Part shown: piece by piece, positions 1-5,993 of the stretch
Layout: every line of letters begins with the position of its first letter
How positions within the stretch are numbered: position 1 is the first letter of the stretch
Source of the DNA: Akkermansiaceae bacterium UBA7890
GTDB taxonomy: Bacteria > Verrucomicrobiota > Verrucomicrobiia > Verrucomicrobiales > Akkermansiaceae
Length of the DNA: 8,397 bases
Direction: 5' to 3'
Assembly: GCA_002501065.1 (NCBI GenBank)
Contig: DLRK01000121.1
Span: forward strand, 47,496-55,892
The notes under the pieces: model-generated
What the model was told of the DNA's origin: nothing
The model's database searches: none
Seen by the model: only the letters and a program-made list of their open reading frames with translations
Position numbers and translations under genes: made by a program

Positions 1-422
1 GCTCATTTCTCTACCTCTACTTCCTGCCCTTCGTCTTTCTGGAGGCCGCTATTCTACATCTCACCAAAACCACTCCGGGTAAATTCCTCCTCGGGCTCCG
101 GGTGGTCACGCCGGAGGAACGGGCCCTCTCCCTGCAGGGGGCTCTGGTGCGATCTCTGCGGGCCTATATTGTTGGGCTCGGTCTCATGGTGCATCCCTTT
201 CTAACCGGGATCTGTCACGTCTACTGCATCTGGTATCTCATGCGCTTCAACGAGGCACCGTGGGACACGGTGATGAAAACCAGGGTGCGGGTGGTGGGTC
301 CGCTTTTTCTCCCCGTTCTGCTCTTCACGGTGTTCTTCATCGTTATCCTGGTGCTGCTCGTTCTCGTTCTGAAGCCGACCTTTATCCAGATGCTGGAAAT
401 GGTGCGCGAGCTTGCGGCCTGA
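1..422 (+). CDS. RDD-family integral membrane protein, C-terminal part (5' end outside window)
   Basis: Open from the first base; reading from base 3 gives 139 residues ending at the TGA at 420-422. The hallmark of the RDD family, a TPGKFLLGLRVV segment, is at residues 24-35 of the visible part, preceded by the end of a hydrophobic helix (residues 2-20). A second hydrophobic stretch lies at about 52-80, followed by a polar segment with WDTVMKTRVRVV (87-98), which occupies the place of the usual 'WHD...AGTRVV' element of the family. A last strongly hydrophobic helix spans about 100-124. The extra C-terminal helix after this element is not universal in RDD proteins. RDD proteins are small inner-membrane proteins of mostly unknown function; some have been linked to cation/proton transport. 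The N-terminal Arg and Asp residues that name the family are not in view. The downstream exonuclease gene is on the same strand 46 bp away and may be co-transcribed. Confidence 0.85.
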   Translation, partial: SFLYLYFLPFVFLEAAILHLTKTTPGKFLLGLRVVTPEERALSLQGALVRSLRAYIVGLGLMVHPFLTGICHVYCIWYLMRFNEAPWDTVMKTRVRVVGPLFLPVLLFTVFFIVILVLLVLVLKPTFIQMLEMVRELAA

Positions 423-468
423 GTGAGTTGACTCTCCCGGAAGCTATCTCAATACTCACAAGACACTT

Positions 469-1026
469 ATGCCCGGGACGGTTTATTTCGATTTGGAAAC
501 GCAACGCAGCTTTAACGACGTCGGAGGGGCCACAAACCTCGGCAAGATGGGAGTTTCGGTAGGCTGTTCCTTCTGTACCGAGTCGGGGGAATACCGCGTC
601 TATCCGGAAGATGAATTGGAGGACCTCGTCCAGCTTCTAACCAGGGCGGATCTGGTTGTGGGCTACAACCACATGCATTTCGATTACGGTGTGCTGGAAG
701 GTTATACCGTGCTGGATCTCGGTTCACGGACGGTGAATCTCGATCTCATGGCCGACTTGAAGGAAATCCTGGGCAGGCGCATTGGGCTCGGACAGGTGGC
801 CGCGGCCACCCTCGGGACCGGCAAGACCGCGGTGGGGGTGGACGCCCTCAAGTGGTGGCGCGAGCACCAGACCACCGGGAGCAACGAGCCTCTCATGAAG
901 ATCGCGGAATACTGTGCGTATGATGTGAAGGTCACCAAGTGCCTGCACGAGCACGGACGCGAACATGGCCACATCAGATATGCCGATGGCTCTGGAATAG
1001 AGCAGAAAGTGGAAGTCAACTGGTAG
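469..1026 (+). CDS. Stand-alone DEDDy-type 3'-5' exonuclease domain protein (RNase H-like fold)
   Basis: 185 residues forming a single RNase H-like nuclease domain. The three exonuclease motifs are visible in order: Exo I YFDLET with D8 and E10 near the N terminus; Exo II NHMHFD with N67 and D72; Exo III YCAYD with Y148 and D152, i.e. the YxxxD arrangement that defines the DEDDy subgroup. These four acidic residues would bind two metal ions for phosphodiester hydrolysis from a 3' end. It resembles the RNase_H_2/YprB-like branch more than the proofreading subunit of DNA polymerase III, since the third motif is Y-type rather than H-type. No helicase, HRDC or polymerase domain is attached. The ATG at 469 puts the first motif at residues 6-11, as expected. 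No Shine-Dalgarno sequence precedes it. Substrate (RNA or DNA) cannot be told from the sequence. Confidence 0.85.
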   Translation: MPGTVYFDLETQRSFNDVGGATNLGKMGVSVGCSFCTESGEYRVYPEDELEDLVQLLTRADLVVGYNHMHFDYGVLEGYTVLDLGSRTVNLDLMADLKEILGRRIGLGQVAAATLGTGKTAVGVDALKWWREHQTTGSNEPLMKIAEYCAYDVKVTKCLHEHGREHGHIRYADGSGIEQKVEVNW

Positions 1027-1093
1027 ACTGGAATCCCCCGGGGCCCTTCCGATCAGGGCAGGGGTTGCCAATTTCGTCATCGGACTGCTTCCA

Positions 1094-1453
1094 TTACATC
1101 GGGCGACGCTTCCTGACCACGCAGAGGGTCTGCTCGTTGCAGTAGGGGCAGATGAAGGAATTGGTGAAGATGATATCGCGGGCGACGCGGAGGCGATGGC
1201 TGCCGAGCGAGCGTCTGGCACGGCGGTTTCTCTGGGCGCCTGATCCACGGAGAACGGAACCGCGGCAGAGTGGGCAGTGAGCGGAAGAGGCAGAGACTCT
1301 GTAGAGGATCAAGAGCACCAGGGAGGTGAACATGCCGCATAATCCCAGGAGGGCGTACAAATCCTCCTGGGTGCTGAGGGCATAGGCCATGAGGGCGATG
1401 GAGACGGAGAGGATGAAGAGCAGGAGGAGGAGGCTGAGGGACCCGAGCTTCAT
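1094..1453 (-). CDS. Small two-TM membrane protein with C-terminal double-CxxC (zinc-ribbon-like) domain
   Basis: 119 residues from the ATG at 1453. Two hydrophobic helices at about residues 3-25 and 32-54 are followed by a hydrophilic domain with CPLC (C60, C63) and CPYC (C102, C105), separated by a very basic stretch (RNRRARRSLGSHRLRVAR). Two CxxC pairs at this spacing suggest one structural zinc site or a redox-active cysteine set. An in-frame ATG at 1489 would add 12 residues, but that extension uses codons rare in the neighbours (ATA, CCA, TCA), whereas codons from 1453 onward are strongly G/C in third position, so the inner start is preferred. It converges with the exonuclease gene. I do not recognise a named family; it looks like a lineage-specific conserved hypothetical protein. 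The function is unknown. Confidence 0.7.
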   Translation of the reverse strand: MKLGSLSLLLLLFILSVSIALMAYALSTQEDLYALLGLCGMFTSLVLLILYRVSASSAHCPLCRGSVLRGSGAQRNRRARRSLGSHRLRVARDIIFTNSFICPYCNEQTLCVVRKRRPM

Positions 1454-1650
1454 AGCCCGTATTGAGCGGCGTGATGGAAGTTTGTGCATATGAAGGGGAA
1501 AGTGGAGGTAGTTTTTTCGTATCTGGAATCGCAGGTGTTAAGCAGTTGGGCCTGCCGGGAGTCTGGAAATCCTTCCAGCGTTCCTCTATAGGAAGGGTCG
1601 ATGTAGAGGGGATAGGATTAACCGCAAGTTTCTCTTTGTAGGAGTCCCTT

Positions 1651-1668
1651 GGAAGGAGCAAACCTTCC
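1651..1668. other. Small perfect hairpin (6-bp stem, 6-nt loop) downstream of the micro-protein gene
   Basis: GGAAGG at 1651-1656 and CCTTCC at 1663-1668 form a perfect 6-bp stem around AGCAAA. It lies about 30 bp beyond the stop of the minus-strand 35-residue gene and could mark its 3' end. There is no clear U-tract on either strand, so a factor-independent terminator is doubtful. Confidence 0.25.
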
Positions 1669-1697
1669 CTCTCTTCAACTGGTTCAGCAGGCGTCTC

Positions 1698-1805
1698 TTA
1701 GCCCAAACCCATCATCTCCATAATCTTGAAAACGACGAAGTGGAAGAGAGCAAAGAGTGCCCAGATGAAGTACTTCGCGGTAGCCTCAATAGATTCACGT
1801 GTCAT
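1698..1805 (-). CDS. Putative 35-residue single-helix membrane micro-protein
   Basis: Reading the minus strand from the ATG at 1805 to the TAA at 1700-1698 gives a 35-residue peptide beginning MTRESIEATAKYF and ending MEMMGLG. A polar, charged N terminus (1-11) is followed by one aromatic-rich hydrophobic stretch at about 12-27 with His22, then Lys-Ile-Met-Glu, which reads as a plausible membrane helix. Codons resemble those of neighbouring genes (TTC, GTC, CTC, AAG, GGC). A sigma70-like promoter candidate ends 13 nt before the ATG, so any leader would be very short. It is divergent from the PAS/SpoIIE phosphatase gene, 113 bp away. I do not recognise a family. Support is the composition, the promoter and the absence of any other gene here; no homology could be checked. 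Confidence 0.5.
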   Translation of the reverse strand: MTRESIEATAKYFIWALFALFHFVVFKIMEMMGLG

Positions 1806-1818
1806 GGTGTTGGCACGA

Positions 1819-1848
1819 TATATAGCGTGAATCACGCTGGGGAGCCAA
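1819..1848 (-). promoter_or_regulatory. Candidate promoter of the micro-protein gene (short-leader transcript)
   Basis: On the minus strand TTGGCT (1848-1843) is followed after 18 bp by TATATA (1824-1819). The -10 element ends 13 nt before the ATG at 1805, so a start point about 7 nt downstream would leave a leader of around 6 nt. That fits a gene without a Shine-Dalgarno sequence. The prediction is by eye only. Confidence 0.4.
1824..1838. promoter_or_regulatory. Perfect 15-bp palindrome AGCGTGA-A-TCACGCT, operator candidate
   Basis: Two perfect 7-bp arms flank one central base. The palindrome lies within the 18-bp spacer of the micro-protein promoter candidate and touches its -10 element. 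That is a classic position for a homodimeric repressor site. It is also about 80 bp upstream of the divergent phosphatase gene, so one regulator could affect both. I see no regulator gene in the window that would obviously bind it. Confidence 0.4.
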
Positions 1849-1880
1849 CGCAAATTCCCGGGAAGAACGCGAACAAGGGG

Positions 1881-1911
1881 TTGAGCCTGACGGCAGATTG
1901 CGATTTAATAT
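1881..1911 (+). promoter_or_regulatory. Candidate promoter of the PAS/SpoIIE phosphatase gene, possibly giving a leaderless mRNA
   Basis: TTGAGC (1881-1886) is followed by TAATAT (1906-1911) with 19 bp between, or by the overlapping TTAATA with 18 bp. A transcription start about 7 nt beyond the -10 falls at or next to the ATG at 1919, which would make the mRNA essentially leaderless. The spacing is slightly long, so this is tentative. Confidence 0.3.
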
Positions 1912-1918
1912 CGATGGA

Positions 1919-3502
1919 ATGCCCTATCGGATGGATGATCGTCTGGAGTTGGCGCTGCGCGCGTCCAATGAGGGCATCTGGGACTGGAATATCACTACGG
2001 ACGAGGTCCACTATTCGGGACGAATCCTGCGGTTCCTCGGGCGCAGGCGGGAGGAGATGCCCAACCTTTTTCGTGCGGTTGACCTGATTCACGAGGATGA
2101 CCGGGACAATTTCATAGAACGGCTCCAGGAGATCCTGCAACCGGGTGCTGATAATCTCCTGGCAGTGGAACCCCGCATCCAGGTGGCAAAGGGCGAGGGC
2201 GACTGGCATTGGTTTCGCATCCGCGGGGTGGTGGTTCGTGACAGGGAGGGACAGGCCGTGCGGATGGCGGGGTCGATGATCGATATTACGCCGCGGAAAC
2301 TGGTGGAGCAGGAGCTTCTGGAAGAGCGCCATCTCATGCGATTGCTTATTGATAACGTTCCCCTCAACATCTATTTCAAGGATCGCGACTCGAAGTTCAC
2401 CCTGGTCAACAAGTCGATGGCGAAGTGGAACGGCTTTGGGAAACCCGAGGACGTCATCGGTAAGAGTGACCACGACCTCTTTCGGGAGGATCACGCGGAC
2501 GAGGCCTTGCGCGATGAGCAGCAGATCATCGACACCGGGGAGCCGATCCTGGGTTATGTCGAGAAGGAGACGACGTCCGGGGGGACTGAAGCCTGGGTTC
2601 TGACCACCAAGATGCCGCTGGTCGACCGTGTGGGGGAGATCATAGGAACCTTCGGGGTGTCCAGTGATGTATCTGAACTGGTGCGGACCCAGCAGTCCCT
2701 GGCGGAGGCCGCGGCGGCTCTGCAGCAGCGCAACGATGAGATCGAAGAGGAGCTGGCCCTCGCGCGCGAGGTGCAGCAGGCCCTCCTGCCGCACGAGTAT
2801 CCCGTGGTTCCAAGGGGCGGTAAGAACGGAGGACTTCTGCAGTTCGGGCACCGCTACATCCCGATCTCCGGATTGGCGGGCGATTTCTTCGAGGTGTTTC
2901 CTATCGGGGACCATGCCGCCGGCCTCTTCATCTGCGATGTGATGGGCCACGGGGTAAGGTCGGCCATCATCGTGTCCATGCTACGCGGGCTGGCGGAACG
3001 GATTCACCAGGTGGCAGAGGATCCCGGGGAGTTTCTCGGGCAGCTCAACAGCGGACTGTCGGCCATCCTGCTTGAGGCGGAGATGACTATGTTCGCGACC
3101 GCCTTTCTGGCGGTGATTGACCTCGAAAACGGGGAACTGCGCTATGCCAGTGCAGGCCATCCTGCCCCAATCATGCGCAGCGAGGATGGGACAAGCGTGC
3201 TGCCCATGGGGGGGCGCGGCAAGGGCGCGGCGTTGGGGCTCTTCCCGGAGGCCGAGTACGAGACCCATACGCTCAAGTTGAGCCTGATCAAGCAGCTCAT
3301 GCTTTTCACTGACGGGATCATCGAAGTGGAGAACCGTGAGGGTGAAGCCTTTCTTCAAAACAGACTGGTGCAGGCGGTTTCGGAAGGAGAGTGCCTCGGA
3401 GTGGACGCCCTCCTTGATCGTGTGCTTGACCGTGTTCTCTCCTTTGCGGAAAGCCAGCGCTTTGACGACGACGTCTGCGTGCTGGCAGTGGAGATCTCCT
3501 AG
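1919..3502 (+). CDS. PAS-PAS sensor with C-terminal SpoIIE/RsbU-type PP2C serine phosphatase domain
   Basis: 527 residues from the ATG at 1919. PAS domain 1 with its PAC tail covers about 9-130 (conserved ASNEGIWDWN; EGDWHWFRIRG; SMIDITPRK). PAS domain 2 covers about 140-255 (IDNVPLNIYFKDRDSKF; VIGKSDHDLF). A coiled-coil linker at about 256-290 ends in the typical AREVQQALLP. The SpoIIE/PP2C catalytic domain covers about 291-526, with metal-binding Asp residues in GDF (D322), CDVMGHG (D340), LFTDG (D465) and DDDV (516-518), plus AGHPAP at 411-416. No membrane helix is seen, so it is a soluble sensor. Such proteins dephosphorylate phosphoserine on STAS anti-sigma-factor antagonists, and the PAS domains sense an unknown signal or cofactor. 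No kinase, STAS protein or sigma factor is adjacent. A TTG at 1898 and an ATG at 1931 are alternative starts; all lie before the first PAS domain. None has a Shine-Dalgarno sequence. Confidence 0.93.
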   Translation: MPYRMDDRLELALRASNEGIWDWNITTDEVHYSGRILRFLGRRREEMPNLFRAVDLIHEDDRDNFIERLQEILQPGADNLLAVEPRIQVAKGEGDWHWFRIRGVVVRDREGQAVRMAGSMIDITPRKLVEQELLEERHLMRLLIDNVPLNIYFKDRDSKFTLVNKSMAKWNGFGKPEDVIGKSDHDLFREDHADEALRDEQQIIDTGEPILGYVEKETTSGGTEAWVLTTKMPLVDRVGEIIGTFGVSSDVSELVRTQQSLAEAAAALQQRNDEIEEELALAREVQQALLPHEYPVVPRGGKNGGLLQFGHRYIPISGLAGDFFEVFPIGDHAAGLFICDVMGHGVRSAIIVSMLRGLAERIHQVAEDPGEFLGQLNSGLSAILLEAEMTMFATAFLAVIDLENGELRYASAGHPAPIMRSEDGTSVLPMGGRGKGAALGLFPEAEYETHTLKLSLIKQLMLFTDGIIEVENREGEAFLQNRLVQAVSEGECLGVDALLDRVLDRVLSFAESQRFDDDVCVLAVEIS

Positions 3503-3543
3503 TTCCCCGGGTCCTGTCCCTCCGCGTCAATGGTCTGCGGCAG

Positions 3544-4626
3544 CTAGAGGCGACCTGTCACGAGGGTCCAGTGTTTTGAGGCCACCCCGAAGCCAAGCAC
3601 ATTCGGCCCTTTGGCGAGCATGATGTGGCGGTGACCGTCTGAGTAGAACCAGGATCCGTAGGCGGAGGAAAAGCTGCCCTGGCCGGCCGCGATACACTCG
3701 CCGGACGGACCACCGCGGAAACCTGCCCTGCGGGCGCGGTCGGTGAAACTTTTTTTGCCGGAAACGGGCGAGGTGTGGGAGAAGAATCCCATCCGCACCA
3801 TGTCCGCGGAGTGACCGCTGGCAGCAGCACTCAGTTTTTCTTCCAGTTTGAACGGGCGCAGTCCGAGGACCGCCCGTTCGTAACTGATGAGCCTGGCGAA
3901 ATTCTTCTGAGGCGCGCTGGCCCAGCTCGACGTGTTGTTGTGCTGGTTGGCAGAGGTGAGGGTGGCCACTTCTGCGCGCATGGCGCCGAGGACCTGTGCG
4001 GCCTTCATGTAACTGCTGCCGTCAAAACTTTCTTCAAGGGCCACCTTCCGGCGTTCCTCGGCGCTGATTTCCTCCGCCTCTTCCCTGGTCTGGCCCTCGA
4101 ACCGGGCGAGTTGATCATGAATTTCCACCAGGGCATCTGTAATTTCATCGACCTGCCTGTCGATGGAGGTGGTATCCGCCTGCGCCAGGCTGGAGGCCTT
4201 CTGGTAGAGGCCGTCGAGCCGGGCCCATTCCGCACGCAGCTTGTCGATCTCCTGCTTGTTTTTTTGCCAGTCGCGCATCATGAGCGGGTAGACACGGGCG
4301 CGCTCCTGACGCAGTTCGTCCACCACACTCACCAGTTCGCCGTAGGGATTGCCTCCGCGATTTCGTCCGCTGAGGGTGTCGGCGAGCCTTCGCTCATGAT
4401 ATTGCCTGGCCTTCTGGAGGGCCTTGCGGAAGGAGGGGATCGCTTCTTTTCCCAGCAGGTGAACGCTGCGATAGGCCGCCTGACGGCGCTGGGGGGTGCT
4501 CGACTGCATCCACTGCAGCGCCTTGAGAACGACTTGCCTGGAAGGAGGAGCAGGCTCCGCAGATTCCTCCGCACGGAGGGAAACGGGGAGCAGGATCACC
4601 AGGATCAGGGAAATTCGAAGGCTCAT
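3544..4626 (-). CDS. Exported protein with helical/coiled-coil N-terminal region and C-terminal CAP (SCP/YkwD-like) domain
   Basis: 360 residues from the ATG at 4626. Residues 1-19 are a Sec signal peptide ending at about LRA-E. Residues 30-85 are helical with a HEAT-like look (LLGKEAIPSFRKAL). Residues 100-200 are charged, heptad-like coiled coil. The CAP domain covers about 243-360 and keeps the expected landmarks: YERAVLGLRP, GHSADM (H272), GFFSHTSP (H284), SGECIAAG (E310, where GENIA is usual) and DGHRHIML (H332, H334), then GFGVASKHW. Bacterial CAP proteins of this kind are secreted or periplasmic; functions vary and few are known. The reading frame stays open up to 4956, but that extension runs antisense to panD and precedes a good signal peptide, so it is rejected. 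The gene is divergent from panD by 99 bp and converges with the phosphatase gene, 41 bp away. Confidence 0.88.
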   Translation of the reverse strand: MSLRISLILVILLPVSLRAEESAEPAPPSRQVVLKALQWMQSSTPQRRQAAYRSVHLLGKEAIPSFRKALQKARQYHERRLADTLSGRNRGGNPYGELVSVVDELRQERARVYPLMMRDWQKNKQEIDKLRAEWARLDGLYQKASSLAQADTTSIDRQVDEITDALVEIHDQLARFEGQTREEAEEISAEERRKVALEESFDGSSYMKAAQVLGAMRAEVATLTSANQHNNTSSWASAPQKNFARLISYERAVLGLRPFKLEEKLSAAASGHSADMVRMGFFSHTSPVSGKKSFTDRARRAGFRGGPSGECIAAGQGSFSSAYGSWFYSDGHRHIMLAKGPNVLGFGVASKHWTLVTGRL

Positions 4627-4725
4627 GTCTTGCCGGGGGAAGGGTAATGGTGCTTCAAGAACCGACTGGATGCACGCGGATTTTCGCGTCTTGACGTGGG
4701 CGGCTACTCCAGTTTCCTTCCCGCC

Positions 4726-5073
4726 ATGCTTCGGCAGGTGCTCAAATCCAAACTTCATCGGGCCATGATCAGCGAGGCCTCGGTGGATTACGAGGGGAGT
4801 ATTGAACTCCCGGCCGACCTGGTGGAGGAGGCCTGCCTCTGGTCGGGCGAGAAGGTTCTGGTGGCCTCCATCAGCACTGGGGCCCGACTGGAGACTTATG
4901 TCCAGGTGGGCCCGGCTGGAACCGGAAAGATCATTATCAATGGGGGAGCCGCTCACCTGATTGGCAAAGGGGAACTGGTCACCATCATGGCCTTTGGGCT
5001 GAGTGAGGAACCGGTGGAAGCACGCAAGCTTGTTCTTGATAAGGAGAACAACGTGATTCAGGTCAGCGGGTAA
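4726..5073 (+). CDS. panD: Aspartate 1-decarboxylase (pyruvoyl-dependent), proenzyme
   Basis: 115 residues, a normal length for PanD. It converts L-aspartate to beta-alanine and CO2 in the cytoplasm for pantothenate and coenzyme A synthesis. Starting at the ATG at 4726 puts the self-cleavage site exactly where it sits in the E. coli enzyme: YEGS with Gly24-Ser25, where Ser25 becomes the pyruvoyl group. Lys9, His11, Arg54, Thr57, Tyr58 and Asn72 also fall at their canonical positions, the last within INGGAAHL. An in-frame ATG at 4696 would add ten residues and shift this numbering, so it is rejected. No Shine-Dalgarno sequence is present. The enzyme should be a tetramer of cleaved alpha and beta chains. 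Neighbours are unrelated to CoA synthesis: panB and panC are not in the window, and PanZ is not seen. Confidence 0.97.
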   Translation: MLRQVLKSKLHRAMISEASVDYEGSIELPADLVEEACLWSGEKVLVASISTGARLETYVQVGPAGTGKIIINGGAAHLIGKGELVTIMAFGLSEEPVEARKLVLDKENNVIQVSG

Positions 5074-5129
5074 CCGTTTCCCTCCTCCAGTTCATCGGGT
5101 CCAGGACCGGGGCGCTGTTCCCGGGCAGC

Positions 5130-5993
5130 TTACGGGGCGAAGGGTTCCTCTGCTTCGGGAGCGCCAGGGGCCGTGCCATCCGTGTTCACCATGACCTTCT
5201 TCGAGGGCGGTTCACCGGAGGGCAGGACCCAGTGGACCAGTTCGGAATGCTGCTTCACCCGCACGTGTTGCTCGCCGTAATAGACGATGTCCTCCTTGAT
5301 CACGCCGACCTCTTCCGCAAACCACAGGCTGCGTTTGAGATAGGTGACGTGATCGTTTCCGGTAACGGGGTGGGGGGAGATTTTCTCGCTGGTGATCTGA
5401 ATGCGGGTGGCCTGGAAGGTTCCTGCCGGAACGGTGACCATCCCACGCTCGATCACCCGGAAGAGAAATGGATTGCCGGGATCCCTTCCCAGCCACTCCC
5501 AGGTCTGTCCCGGTTGCATGTCCGGGGTGGCGATGGTCACGCCTTCCTCCAGAAGGTGGGCTTCCCCATCCTTCACGTTTGCAGGAATCCAGCCCCAGCT
5601 CAGGATTCCCTCGGATCCGAGTTGATAGAGCTCCTCGCCCATGACCTTTCCGTTCTCGGAGATGGCAATGGTGGTCAGCGTCTTCCCGAGGGCTTCGATT
5701 TCGCGCTCGCCCGTGCAGGTGCGGACCTGCTCAAAGGTGATGAGGTGAGCGGTATCGGTGCGTTGTGGCCGGAGGGCGGCGTCGGCCTCGGACAGGCGGA
5801 GTTCGATAGGGATCTCCTTCTGGACCTTGTATTTCCAGGTTTCTCCGGGGTGGGGAGAGAAGTAGGCCACCCCGGGGCCGTCCTGCTTGCTGGTGGCGGT
5901 GTCCGGGTCGGCAGTCTTTCCACATCCGCCGAGTGCCAGGAGATAGCCCCCGGCGAAAAGCACTGCAATAAGCTGGCAAAGGGGCCGTTTCAT
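5130..5993 (-). CDS. Predicted lipoprotein with DUF3108-like C-terminal region, third gene of TPM operon
   Basis: 287 residues from the ATG at 5993. A basic, hydrophobic signal sequence leads to a lipobox, LALGGC, with the lipidated cysteine at residue 24; the residues after it (GKTADP) are polar. The mature part begins with a flexible linker, then a beta-rich domain. GQTWEW (162-167), VTVPAGTFQATRI (186-198) and LWFAEEVGVIKED (223-235) recall the DUF3108/TapB-like layout, where a 'VPAGTF.a.ri' strand is followed by 'WFA.gvGvvk'. The family assignment is tentative. The tail (260-287) is rich in Pro, Glu and Ala. The start overlaps the upstream stop as ATGA (5993-5990), which points to translational coupling and fixes the start; the open frame further upstream is not used. 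It probably works in the periplasm, anchored to the inner or outer membrane. Its function is unknown. Confidence 0.85.
   Translation of the reverse strand: MKRPLCQLIAVLFAGGYLLALGGCGKTADPDTATSKQDGPGVAYFSPHPGETWKYKVQKEIPIELRLSEADAALRPQRTDTAHLITFEQVRTCTGEREIEALGKTLTTIAISENGKVMGEELYQLGSEGILSWGWIPANVKDGEAHLLEEGVTIATPDMQPGQTWEWLGRDPGNPFLFRVIERGMVTVPAGTFQATRIQITSEKISPHPVTGNDHVTYLKRSLWFAEEVGVIKEDIVYYGEQHVRVKQHSELVHWVLPSGEPPSKKVMVNTDGTAPGAPEAEEPFAP

Noticed and set aside
1043..1059. GCCCT...AGGGC hairpin between the convergent exonuclease and two-TM genes as a terminator
   Set aside because: Only five base pairs and no U-tract on either side.
1077..1661. Minus-strand frame of 194 codons, Pro/Leu/Arg-rich
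   Set aside because: Overlaps the two-TM/CxxC protein in another frame; composition is that of a shifted frame.
1740..2087. Plus-strand 115-codon frame before the phosphatase
   Set aside because: It overlaps the start of the PAS domain in another frame and is antisense to the micro-protein gene; no sequence support.
1832..2950. Long minus-strand open frame (372 codons) opposite the phosphatase gene
   Set aside because: It is antisense to an unmistakable PAS/SpoIIE protein and has no recognisable domain; long mirror frames are common in GC-rich DNA.
3775..4647. Plus-strand open frame of 290 codons opposite the CAP gene
   Set aside because: The minus strand here encodes a signal peptide and CAP domain with intact motifs, so this is a mirror frame.
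4691..4719. TTGACG as a -35 box for panD
   Set aside because: No acceptable -10 hexamer is found 16-18 bp downstream.
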